Source: Hypoxylon rubiginosum
Taxonomy: Eukaryota; Ascomycota; Sordariomycetes; Xylariales; Hypoxylaceae
DNA length: 64,000 nt
Assembly: GCA_902806565.1 (NCBI GenBank)
Contig: CADCXA010000041.1
Location: 310,001-374,000, forward strand
Direction of reading: 5' to 3'
In this document: piece by piece, positions 45,089 through 55,850 of the stretch
Numbering within the stretch: the stretch's first letter is position 1
Layout: each line of letters begins with the position of its first letter
Notes under the pieces: generated by a model
Seen by the model: only the letters and a program-made list of their open reading frames with translations
Databases searched by the model: none
Told to the model about the DNA's origin: nothing
Program-made: the position numbers and the translations under genes

Positions 45089-45736
45089 CTAATCATCGGC
45101 AGTTGGACGTCGCAAAGGGTCGAACTCAGTCGCTTCGTAATAAATCCTCAAGGGTGTGGAGAAATACTGCTCCTGAATCCTACGGTAGTATACAAAGGCT
45201 CTTGACCCGCGCTTAGCAGAGAACGAGGGGTTGTGGTGTATCGGAACGGCGTCGGCAGCGGGGTCCTGAGGCATGTTCTCGTAGCGGAACTCTTCGAGGT
45301 TCGGCAGACGGGAAACCAAGTTGTCGAGTGTCGCAGGCTTCCAGGCTCGGTCATGTCGTACCTTGAGGAGGAGGCTCGTGACGGCGGGGGCTTCCGGCAA
45401 GGTCTGCCAACAATACTTCTCGTAAGCTTCGTTGAAATATACACCCGCGTCATTCCCTAGAATTACTTGATCAGCAGGGGCCAAAGCTGTCTCGGAAGAA
45501 TCAAGAGGTTTTCGACTGGGAGAGTAGATCTCGATGTCTAAGTTGAGTTGTCCTTGGGGCTCCCATGAGCTGAGCATCCAAAATAGGTCGTGCATTGCTG
45601 TGGCAACAATGTAGTTGTCTGTTGTGCGCGGAGATCGCTTGTTGTCCAGTGAAGCTTCCCACAGGTGACCACTGTCCCCTTCAAGTTGTAGTGAAAGCGA
45701 GATGCATCTGACTTGAGCTCGGTTGTCGTGAGTCAT
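45089..45736 (-). pseudogene. Probable 5'-truncated F-box-family-like protein
   Basis: The frame encodes 215 residues from the Met at 45736, but the coding pattern continues upstream in the same frame for at least 40 codons (ending LLSEFNLMTHDNRAQVR) to a stop near 45860 without another Met. The pattern LSEFNLMTHDNRAQVRCISL and the later SRLPNLEEFRYENMPQ resemble the leucine-rich part of fungal F-box proteins, whose N-terminal F-box is absent here. The 3' end is a plain stop after RRPTADD. It is best read as a decayed or mis-started copy; a short upstream exon cannot be excluded. Function, if any, unknown. Confidence 0.4.
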
Positions 45737-46389
45737 AAGGTTAAACTCGGAAAGGAGGCTGAATGTCGCTAATACTTCACGACATAATCCGGCTTTTTGA
45801 AAATGTGTCCATATTTCGGCGTTCCCATCCCCTGCCAGAGCCTTATACGGTCTGTGGCTTTACGCACATGGCTCCTTGCAGACACCTGATGTCTGATGTA
45901 CATATATCTATCTATCTAAGGCACCCCAACACTAGGCAGACTCTTTGTCACACGGCTCGATCCGAATGGCTCACCTAAATAGAGAGATCCATGGTCACAG
46001 ATCTTGGCAAGCGCTTATCCTGTATATTGATGTGTGAGTTAGCTGAGGTTGAATAGATGGAAATAACTTGGATTGAAATAACAAGACCAATACACGTCAG
46101 TCAGGCGCTTAAGGTGGCAATAAGGCAGAAATCAGGTAGCAACCTCGTGATATAAATAAGGCCTTAGATTCCTGTCTAAATTGAAGGGGATAAAGGACCT
46201 TAGGACCCGTAAAGATTATTACATTGAATTGAAGCTATTCCAAGTCTCTGATACAGACCCTTGTCACACTCTTTAAGCATTGCGCCAACTCTGTTAGCAA
46301 AGTGTAAAATCATCAGAGACTACACCTTCAGCTTCGTTCCCTTTTAATATCGACACAAGGCATATCAGATACTCTATCGTAAGAAAGCT
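45737..46389. other. Intergenic region
   Basis: Mostly A/T-rich; holds the putative promoter of the kinase-HET gene. Upstream remnants of the F-box-like frame reach about 45860. Confidence 0.55.
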
Positions 46390-49300
46390 ATGTGTGGATG
46401 TAGCCTGATCACCAATGCTTTGCGAGCACATCGAAAATCCCAGTCTCAATCTCAACCTCATGATCACGACACACACCCACAAGAAGGACGGTACCAATCA
46501 GAGCCACCACCATCGGCACAACCACAAACCGAAACACAATCACAGGAACACTCGCAACCATACCCATACCCCAAACCACAACCTCAAAGAGAAGAACCTC
46601 TGTTAAATTCGCAGTCGATAACACAGTCACCTGAATCCCAACCTCCGCCTGATCCTGGACCTCCAACCCCCGATATGGCACCATCCCAACCCCAATCTGA
46701 GGTACCACACACAGAACCTCAATCCCAATCTCAGTCAGAGTCCACTCGCTACCCAGCCATTGCTAATTTAATATCGGATGTGCTGGAAGCGTGCGAAGAC
46801 AACTACCAACGTCGTAGCTTCCTGCCACACGATCGATTGGTTAAGCTTGTCACCCAAGACCGAGTGAAAAATGTCCTTGAAGATGCGAGAGTAGAGGACT
46901 TTGAGAGTCTTCGCGACTTTGCTTTTTCTCAAAAAAGGCTTTTCCTGATTCTCGTAATGATGTCAGGGGATAATGAGAAAGTATCTAAGCTTCGATACTT
47001 AGAGCAAAGCAAGATTACCGATGCGTTGTTGCCGATTAAGATTGAGGCAAAGGCTGGAGTGAATTCCTACTGCTGGTTTACTCTTGAGCCTCCTCTTCCC
47101 CTAGACCGGAACGGGGACAAATATGTGTTGCAGGGCATCTGGACCCGTCAGGAACTTGATCTTCTACAAGGCGTGTACCAATGGCAATTCTTAGCGCCGG
47201 TATTTGGTGACTCATATTCTCACTCTCATTTCGACACCAACCGAATATTGCCGTACCTAGAGTATGGATCGAACCCTGTTAGTAGTGGGTGGTTTGGTGA
47301 AGTGTCCCAGGCAAAGATCCACAGAGCACACGCCCCCTCTTTACCTACGGTGAGTTACACTTGACCTTATCTACGTTGAACTTTACTAAACTCCTATAGA
47401 AACCAGATGCAAAGAGTATTGCGGTTGCAATTAAAAAAGCTAAGGATAATGAGAAGGTCGAAAAATTCTTCGAAAAGGAGGCTGATAACCTCAAGAAGAT
47501 TCGGGAGTTACCGTCGCCACATCTGATAAACCCCGTCGCATCATACCAGATTGGTCAAGACCGATGTCTCGTCTTCCCGTGGGCTGCCGGTGGCAATATG
47601 CTGAAATACTAGCTTGATTTCGACGGTCAGCGCCGGGACCTGGAGAGCGTACGTTGGCTCCTTGGTCAGGTCTAAGGACTCCTCTCGGCCCTCGAAAAAC
47701 TGCACTCAAACAACACTAGGCACGGAGACTTGAAGCCCGATAATATTCTCTGGTTCAAAGACGACGAGAACCACGGCATCTTCCAGATTGCTGATATGGG
47801 GCTTTCCACCTTCCACAAGAAAGAAGAACACACTAGACAGCGGCAAGGAGTGAAGACTTACACCCCCTCTGGGCAACTTAGGTACCAACCCCTGGAGATG
47901 CATGAGAACCGAGGTACCGAACGTCCCCGGTCGAGGTACTACGACGTCTGGTCCATGGGATGCGTTCTTCTAGAACTATTAGTGTGGCTTATTTACGGTT
48001 ACAAAAGCTTAGAGGAGTTTCAAGAATGTACGCATGAAGGCTTCTGGGTTGCTTACGACAAACACGACGGAAAGAAGTATCTTGTCCATTCTTATGTTGA
48101 CTCGAGTATGCAAGTCATGATGGAAAAAGTCATGGACAGACCGGCACATAAAAATCTGCTATTACTTGTGCAGACGACGCTTCTTGTCGTGGCAGTGCTG
48201 GAAGATTACGAGAGCTCCCCAAATCATCGCGAGACGGCCGGGGAACTCCACAAAGCGATCGAGCGTATTGTTAAGGACAGCTCCCAAAGCTCGAACGGAA
48301 TATCTGGTTACCTTTATCTTACTTGTTCAGACTTAGATCTGGAAGATTACCCGGTCAAACTGATCCAGGAACGGCAGATGGAGACGCTGGCTCACAAAGA
48401 ACTTATGGCCTTAGTTGTGCCTCGACGGCAAGATGTCCCTCAATCCGCGTCTACACTGCCTCAGCAAGATGCTCCGGATCTGGATGAAAGAGACGGCCCC
48501 AGGGTTATAGTTTGTGCACCGACAATTTCGAACTCGCTGAGTACAAATATATCCCAGCATCACCAAGTGAGTGAGCATGACAACTGAAGAAAATGAGATC
48601 AAGGCTGAGTTGTAACATCGGCTTAGTACGTAAATCAAATCGTCCCCAACTATCAACGCCACTAATTAATCTATAGAATGTTAGTAACCTACCATCCCTT
48701 TCCACCTCCCCCATACTATTGATATCGCAGCTGAACACAGATCTTTCTAGTTGGTGAGTATATAACGCTATGAGTCGACAACTGGGGTACAAATATGCTG
48801 ACGATACTTAGGCCGCAAGCTTCTCGTAACTTATCTCTACTTATATTGAATAATATACTGAGGTTTTGTTTTCAGCATTCGAGTACTCTCAATGACCAAT
48901 GGGATTCCGTCCCGGATAATGAATTTGCAGGTCGATTCTTCAAATCAGTTGGGTGGAATGAGGTCAAGCCAGAGCAATCAACCGTTTCTTCACTGTGCAC
49001 AAGCTGCAGAGCAATTGATTCAACCAGACTATTCAACTACGAGTGCAACGTTGAAGAGTTGGAGCTAACGTCACACAGTTGCGATCTGTGTAGGCTCCTC
49101 TTCAGCGCCCTGGAGAATATCGATATAAGGCCTCCTAGAGTTATCACTCTAAAGCAAGATGGTATTACGGTGAGTGTTAAGGATGGCCCAAGGCTTCTCT
49201 CGATATATATGACACCAGGTATAGTTTTCCTAATTTATCTCTCTTATCGTATTTGCTAAATATCTAAGGTTCGGATCCCACTGTGGGGGCACAGCTCGGG

Positions 49301-50801
49301 TTACCAAAGCTTTTAGAACCAGCCAGTGGTAATCAGTTCAGACTGCTTAAACAATGGATCAATGTATGCGATTCGAGTCACGAGACGTGTCATCGTAAAG
49401 ATGCCCGCGTTCCAGAGATGCCAACACGCCTTATCGAAGTCGGTAGTTCCCTCAAGCTCGTCGACTCGGACGAGGTTGACTCATCACCATATATCGCTCT
49501 TAGCCATTGTTGGGGACTACTTGAGGAGAAAGAGCGATTCTGCGCATTTACGCATAATATTGCTCAGCTCAAAAAGTCAATCGACTTCGAGCGACTTCCA
49601 TTGACATTCAAAGATGCTGTTAGTGTTGTTCGTGGACTAGGTTTTAGATATATTTGGATTGATTCGCTCTGCATTATCCAGGATGATGACTTGGACTGGG
49701 AAACGGAGGCGGGTAAAATGGAACAGGTTTTCAGCGATGCACACTTCACGATAGCTGCAAGCTCAGCCAAGTTATCTAACGAAGGATTCCTTTTACCTCG
49801 CAAGCCGCGTCCTTGCGTTCAAGTATCTACACAGAGCACGGGCCAGCTTTACGTGTGCCCAAACATTGACAACTTTCATAAAGACGTCGAGTTAGGGGAA
49901 CTTAATCGTCGTGGGTGGGTGCTGCAAGAGAGGGTGTTATCTCGGCGCTCGATCTACTTCAGCTCAACTCAGATTTATTGGGAGTGCGGCGTTGGGGTAC
50001 ATTGCGAGACACTGGCACGTCTAAGCAAGTAAGTACGTCCAGAGAACCTCGTCAATTTACTTTAGTAACATGTAATTTAGCTCCAAGGCCGCCTTCCTAG
50101 GCGACGCCAACTTCCCTCAATCAGCGTTAGAGTACTATCGAGATGGAAGACAAGTGCTCGTTCAAGACCTGTACGAGCGGTACTCAGGACTATCTTTCAC
50201 GAAACCCTCAGATAGGTCGGTAGCAATACTTGGCCTGCAAAAACGGCTGGAGCGAGCTTTCCAAACGCGAGCAGAATTTGGACTCTTTTCCGTCTACCTT
50301 GCTCGAGGCTTACTATGGGAGCGTCGTGATACGAAGATGAAGCGAATCACTCCGCGTGGCCGCCGCGTACCGAGTTGGTCCTGGTTCTCAAAGGAGGGCC
50401 CCATTAGGTATATGAACCTTCAGTTTGAGAAAATCGATTGGGCGACCAAGGAGTTCGGAAACCCCTTTAAGCGCCAAACAACTACCAGCTTCCAAGAGTC
50501 GTCCACTGTGCGGGACGATGGAGACCTAGTCCTGCCGGCGCACACTAGAAAATTACACCTTGACAATTTAGAGAAGCTCGTACGTATCAACTTTGATACT
50601 GGAGAGGAATTCAGTATTGAAAATTTGCGTTGTGTGGTTATTGGGCGAGACAAGACTGATGATAGTATGGATGACCCGAAGCAGCATGTGCTTGTCGTCC
50701 ATCCGCTAAGTACAGAGAAGGATGTTTATGAGAGGGTTGGGGTGGCGTCTTTGAGTCTGGCACACGTGGGAAATGAAAGATCGCGGATCGCAATTTGCTA
50801 A
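46390..50801 (+). pseudogene. Protein kinase-HET domain fusion with two in-frame stops
   Basis: Exons 46390..47349, 47400..48566, 48876..49218, 49269..50028 and 50081..50801 stay in one frame for 1316 codons. An N-terminal Ser/Gln/Pro-rich stretch (about 110 residues) precedes an adaptor domain (RLFLILVMMSGDNEK). The kinase has the glycine loop GWFGEV, lysine in VAIKKA, HGDLKPDN and a DMG loop. A TAG at 47610-47612 (after NMLKY, where relatives have Trp) and a TAA at 47673-47675 (after LLGQV) break it. The HET domain follows: CTSCRAIDSTRLFNY, SHSCDLCRLL, YIALSHCWG, IWIDSLCIIQDD and AHFTIAASSA. The intron after HHQ is 309 nt, or is split by a small exon near 48731. Other introns are 50-52 nt. 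HET proteins trigger incompatibility cell death; an effector gated by a kinase-like module is inferred. It is probably silent unless edited. Confidence 0.8.
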
Positions 50802-51290
50802 ATGTATTAGGTATACTTATTTGGAGGTATATATATATAGATTATGTTATTATTGACGTTGTTTGCGAGAAACCAAAACACACATGATATATTATAACTC
50901 GAATGAACAAGACAGCTTCATTTGCATTGTTGAGTACATCCTTACACTACTAAATTACACTCAATAAAAGCGCAGCATTCTCACGAAGCCAACTGTGCAG
51001 TCGGAAAACAACTGTGTTATTGCACAAAGAGCTATGATTCTAAGGAGCTACCAGTCCCATGTATATACAGGAGGTTAGGACAAAGGGACCCATACGCCAA
51101 GAGACCTAACTCCCAAGCTCACCCCTTCCTTTATACCCATAAGCCTGTAACCCCTATCCAGGCCCTTTAACCCCTTATTCCGGCCATGGGGGCTCCGTGA
51201 CTCCTATCTGGCCCCTAATGATGGCCAACAGGTCCGTAGCCTAACCCAGGTGACAAGGGCTACGGTCCTAACAAGCACTTCCAAAGAGGT
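50802..51290. other. Intergenic region
   Basis: About 490 bp between convergent genes; no gene seen. Confidence 0.6.
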
Positions 51291-51665
51291 CTAGCTGCTA
51301 CTAAGACGGGCTTCTTTCAACACCTTCTCGGCCAATCTCGTGTCTTCCAATTTTTGATAGTAAATATCATTCGTGTCCTTTTTTTCGACATTGCTCTCGG
51401 GATCTTGTTTATGGTTAAGCTGTAGACTCAGTTGAGAAATTGAATCCAAGCAATGGATGAATTCACTTACGAACTCCTTATCCGCCACTTCTATATCAAT
51501 ATATACGAGATATATGTTTCTTCTTAGCGATATCTTGACTTTCTGGTCGCCGTATTTGTTCGTCAACTCGTCAGCGAGGACTTGAGGATGTATAAAGTCG
51601 GGATGTTCGGTCATAACAACATGTTTTGAATCATGTCGCACATACTTCAACTGCGATCGCGACAT
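51291..51665 (-). CDS. Small hypothetical protein
   Basis: The Met at 51665 gives 124 residues (MSRSQLKYVRHDSKHVVMTE). The same frame is open upstream to a Met at 51788 but that leader looks like non-coding sequence. The sequence is mixed alpha/beta in character (KVKISLRRNIYLVYIDIEVADKEF) and hydrophilic towards the C-terminus. I recognise no family and no signal peptide. It lies convergent to the kinase-HET pseudogene. It may be a real short gene or a chance frame. Confidence 0.35.
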   Translation of the reverse strand: MSRSQLKYVRHDSKHVVMTEHPDFIHPQVLADELTNKYGDQKVKISLRRNIYLVYIDIEVADKEFVSEFIHCLDSISQLSLQLNHKQDPESNVEKKDTNDIYYQKLEDTRLAEKVLKEARLSSS

Positions 51666-52358
51666 GGTTGGGGATAAGCTCAGGTACGGATAGCTCAAAT
51701 ATTTCAGTGCTTGAGTGAGTGCCAAAGGAGAATTGAGGAAGAACCTACCGGAAATGAGAGCGTGGCATGGTCTGCTTATTAAATGCACAGTTTCTAGGAC
51801 TTTGGTGGCACAAACAGTCCTGACAAGGGTACAACGTCACGCTGTACAGGACTTAGAAAGCAATGGAACTATGGCTGTATTCAGCGAAAAGTCTAAGACA
51901 TTGGCGGGGGCAGTGCAAGTTACACGTGCATATCGGGTGTCAGACACACCTGCTTAGGTATTCAGAGAATAGGAGGAATATGTTTTGCATGATGAGGTGA
52001 TTTTGCGGTAGGCTCTATGACGAACTTTGTAACCTCACCCCCTCGAAAGGTTGATCTGAAGGTCGGTTTCCCCGATGAATGGTGTAGTAGCCATCCATCC
52101 ATCCCACAAGCCCCCAAGCCCCCAAGCCCCCAAGCCTTTAGCTTCCGACTATTGGTGAAATCGTAGCACAGCCTACATCTGGCCGCATCTTAGGAGGTGT
52201 CCAGCTTGCATCTCTTATACCTACCTACCTAGGTAGGGTAGAAGAAGAATGATTGGATTTAAGGCTCGATTTATCACCACAATGATGTGTCCAATGAGTT
52301 TCTATACTTAAGCCTAACTGGATTCCCGTGCTCCAATTGCGTGCCGCCGCGATGAATC
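51666..52358. other. Intergenic region
   Basis: Divergent spacer between the small hypothetical gene and the truncated adaptor gene. It contains a C-rich tandem array and a TACCTAGGTA palindrome. Confidence 0.55.
52108..52136 (+). repeat. Tandem 8-bp repeats
   Basis: AAGCCCCC three times plus AAGCC. Confidence 0.9.
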
Positions 52359-53108
52359 ATGCAGCCCCAAACGGAGCCCGGCCCCCTGGAATTATGGTTT
52401 GATTTGCAGTATTCCCGGAGAAAACAACGCGAATCCATTGTTTCATGGAATGAGAGCTTCGATGGTCCAGACATATTCATAAACGACCCTGGTGGAAAAA
52501 GCAGGCTTGCAAATGAAGCAGATTTCAAGAAGAGGATATTTACCGCTTCTAACACAGGAGAGAGTGAAGGAGACTCCTCTGTGATATCTGTGCACGACTT
52601 AGGTTTTAGCATTGCACCAGCAGCATGGCCTTCCCACTTTCACCAACTCAATGCTAATGCCGAGTCATTTATGACAGTTGAGAATTTCCCATGTCATCTC
52701 GAGTCCTTTGAAGGGTCAGCGAGCAGGTTTATTGGAGACAAAATGGAGGAAAGATCTGAAAATAGCAAACAAGACGGTGAACATTACTTGCCACTTGACG
52801 CATTTGAAGCTATATTTAGCTTTGAAACGATTGAATCACTTATCAAAGAAATACGCCCGAAAAGTACGAAGTCAAAGCAGCAGGAAATTGTTACCAATAT
52901 CATAGGAAGCGAACCCAATCAAGGCTTTCGACGGATACTTGCGACTCTAGTCCTTGTGAGCGAAGTTTCATATATTGATGGCTTCATCGGCGAGGGTATC
53001 AGAGACTACGATTTGCCAATTAGAAGAAGTGATGGCGACAGCGGCATCAGAGCGTTCCAGACTCGCGATGATTTTTGGTGTTTTGGAGGACTTTCATATT
53101 ATTCATAA
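52359..53108 (+). CDS. Truncated adaptor-like protein related to kinase-HET N-termini
   Basis: Single exon, 249 residues, with a typical Met. The last 60 residues (QGFRRILATLVLVSEVSYID, then GEGIRDYDLPIRR) resemble the pre-kinase module of fungal kinase and HET-linked proteins, whose pattern is RIFAILVLL...FIxEGIxDxDLPL. That module also occurs in the 46.4-50.8 kb gene (RLFLILVMM). No kinase or HET domain follows; the frame ends after WCFGGLSYYS and the downstream 1.2 kb holds no kinase motif. The first 180 residues (WFDLQYSRRKQRESIVSWNE) have no recognised domain. It may be a remnant, a decoy-like truncated regulator, or a domain-swap product. The frame is open and clean. Confidence 0.5.
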   Translation: MQPQTEPGPLELWFDLQYSRRKQRESIVSWNESFDGPDIFINDPGGKSRLANEADFKKRIFTASNTGESEGDSSVISVHDLGFSIAPAAWPSHFHQLNANAESFMTVENFPCHLESFEGSASRFIGDKMEERSENSKQDGEHYLPLDAFEAIFSFETIESLIKEIRPKSTKSKQQEIVTNIIGSEPNQGFRRILATLVLVSEVSYIDGFIGEGIRDYDLPIRRSDGDSGIRAFQTRDDFWCFGGLSYYS

Positions 53109-54387
53109 GGGTCCCCGAGCCTAAAGAGCCCTCTTATTGGTCAGATATATCAGATGTGCTCCGAATCAAACCAATCAAAATTGCAGGCAGTTTGTTTGAT
53201 TGATTTGGGTTGATCCTAACGCTGATCCAGGTGTCTTCCAACCTTCTCATGTTCAAACGGCCGTGGTTATATCGTTGACACAGCTTGTGATAGGACACAG
53301 CTGGTTTGCTATCTTCACAAAATTTACGGTACATGTTAATTTTTAAGTACCTTAGGAAGATAAGAGGTTTCTAGCAAGCGTAACCGTCTTGCAGATAAGA
53401 TGAGCTTGGACGAACAGAGGAAAAAGCGATGAGTAGAAATGATAAATTAGGAAACAGGTTTGTACCTAGGTAGGCACTTGGGTACTCCCTCAATCCATCT
53501 TAACCTAAGGTGTATGTACCAGGCAAATTTCATTTAAACGTTTGCTCTCTCAAAATCAGTGAAATTTTGGTTCCACTATAAAAGTGGAACTTGTTGATAA
53601 TGGGATTGTTTTTTAACTTAAGGTCCATTATAATAAAGAGCTGTTGCCCGTGCTCCTGGCTCTTTTCTTGCCGAAGTCACATATCCTACAAATCTGATAT
53701 CACTGCATAGTAGATAACTGACATAGCATGAGATCAGTGGGGAACTTCTGGCATCAAATAGGCTGCTCATTCTTGCAAAATTACATCCAGGGTTTACTTA
53801 TTATCAAGTTAATAGATGCTGATATGCATCCAATATATTTATCTAAATTTCCATCGTGAAACTATCGTACGTTACCCTTGTGCAAACTGGGTAAAAGGTT
53901 GAATGACGTTGTTTTCATACATTGTCTTAGTTTCCTTCCACTAGAAACAATGGATCGGAACGTATTTGACGGACAGTGCTATCGAGACCGTTACTCGACG
54001 GCGTGGTTGCGGCTTATCTCTTGGTTTGTTGTTGCCCTATCTATTGCTAATTGGTCACACGTCGATGTCCGCCTTTACTACTCGATTAGATCAGGGGAGT
54101 TTTTGATCCATAGTTTCACTACCTTAGGTACTTACCTAAGGTATCTACAATTAGTCCACTCATCATTCAATGGTTGCACCTGCGCACTGGCCCATTGCTC
54201 TGCGATTATGACTCAATGGGGTTTTATATATTAGGTACCTAAGGTGCCTATTCACATAATTCACGTATATATATATAGGTCAATCCCCTTCTCACCAAGA
54301 GTTCTCCAACAAGATCACCAAATCACCTCATCATTAACTCCCCTCAGAGGATTCTTTCTCCCAAATACAAACCCTTAGTTTAACAAG
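53109..54387. other. Intergenic region, upstream of the coiled-coil gene
   Basis: About 1.28 kb; a 118-codon frame at 53878 has no motif. An exact TACCTAGGTA lies at 53463-53472 and TTAGGTACCTAAGG near 54232. It ends in the TATA element at 54266. Confidence 0.55.
54266..54277 (+). promoter_or_regulatory. TATA box of the coiled-coil gene
   Basis: TATATATATATA about 110 bp before the start codon at 54388, followed by a pyrimidine-rich leader, a common core-promoter layout in filamentous fungi. Confidence 0.6.
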
Positions 54388-55745
54388 ATGGCCAAGACGG
54401 TAAACCTTCTGGCAGCCAAGCTGGCCGCAGCACGAAGAGAAATCGATAACCTCAAGAGGCAGATAAACGATCTGTCTCTCGAGAACGAACGTTTGCGAGC
54501 ATCGTCAGCTTGCTCGACCCCAACTCGAGGTGATTCTGAAGCCTCACCTACCACCACACCCCAGGATCATAAGCCTCGCAGCCCGAGCACTACCTACGAT
54601 AAGCCCACGGAAGCCTACAAAAGACGGTTGGCAGAAACGTTCCGAGGAAAGCAAAAAGCCGAGCCAGTTAAACGCCCCGAGTACCGTATTGGTTGCGGGA
54701 CTTACACGTACATGAACGCGTGCCTGGTACGGATCGACAGCGACCACAGTCCGAGGTACATGAACAGTACCCAATCGTCCTCGGCGAAAATGGAAATTCT
54801 GCTGCTCCACTCCTTTTTACGGGCAAGAAAATCGACCGCGTGTACAGACGAGAGGAGCCCTAGCCCGAAGGAATGTGACCAAACACCCAAAGTCACAACT
54901 CCTCCTAAAGAAACCGGAGAAGATACAAGTACGTCGCCAAAGCCGAGCCTCGACAAGGGCGAAGACCTTCGTGCTTTGCTCAGCGAGCCGGTCTCTAAGC
55001 TTTTCCCCGGCAATATATTACGGGTGCCAAGCAAGATTGGGCATGACATGCTCGCGGCTGCCTATCGAACGGCTCAAGAAACGTTTTACGAGGCTTCACA
55101 TAAATACGTATGTTAAAGCATAGCCACCACTCCCTTAACCATGTTTCAATCCGTCGTCTAACTCATATTCTTTAGTGGCCTCGTATATGGCGAGATATCC
55201 ACGAAGGTCCACACCTGGTGCGGCTAGGAAGGACAGAGCTGGAGGAATGCATGGGCCAATGGGGAAAATCCGTTGACTTGCACTCGTGTGGGATGCATAG
55301 GTACTCGGTATACTCTATTCTGATGGACTTGGTCCACTTCCGGAATGCCATGTGCCACCCCCAGCAAGAGACATTTCGATGCGTCGACACCATAGACGAT
55401 CACATGTCACGCGTCGAAAAGCTCACTCTCGCCTTAAGGGACGAGGAGCGGACCGAGAGCATTAAGGCACTACGAAACAGGCTTCGCCAAGTAGCTGTCG
55501 AAACTTTCAGCGAGCTCAAGCTGTATAGTCCTCTCGCCGTCCTGCCGTTCGCAAACGAGGTCGGACCTTCGCATTGGGGAACACATCATGAGGTAGTATT
55601 TCAGAGGATATTGTATAAAGATGTAGAGTCTAACTGGAGTGGTTTTGAGGATGACTGGAAGAAATTATACGAGGATATAATACCCGTGGCCCGGACGTGG
55701 GCATTGGCTAACAGGCCAAAATTGTTAGATGACCCGGGTTGGTAA
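54388..55745 (+). CDS. Coiled-coil protein of unknown function
   Basis: Exons 54388..55107 and 55176..55745 (68-nt intron, GTATGT...CTTTAG) encode 429 residues. The start has context aagATGGCC. Residues about 6-40 form a leucine-zipper-like coiled coil (LLAAKLAAARREIDNLKRQI, LENERLR) but with no adjacent basic DNA-binding region, so it is not a bZIP factor. A Pro/Ser/Thr-rich linker leads to a C-terminal domain of about 190 residues with VDLHSCGMHRYSVYSILMD and WGTHHEVVFQRILYKDVESN. No enzyme or transport motif is seen. It is the last gene before the A/T block; its base use is normal, so it has escaped mutation. Confidence 0.65.
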
Positions 55746-55850
55746 TATAGTTTGGTATATCAATTATTAAAGCAGTTTCCATCGTCTTAAAAGTCTTCTA
55801 AATATATATACTAGAACTCGGCATAAAGACTATAAAATAATAACATTAAC
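55746..55850. other. Transition zone into the A/T block
   Basis: Base composition falls gradually from normal to almost only A/T over about 100-200 bp after the coiled-coil gene stop codon. Confidence 0.5.

Noticed and set aside
53878..54234. 118-codon plus frame
   Set aside because: Composition looks like random intergenic DNA and it carries the repeated TAGGTACCT motif in its end.
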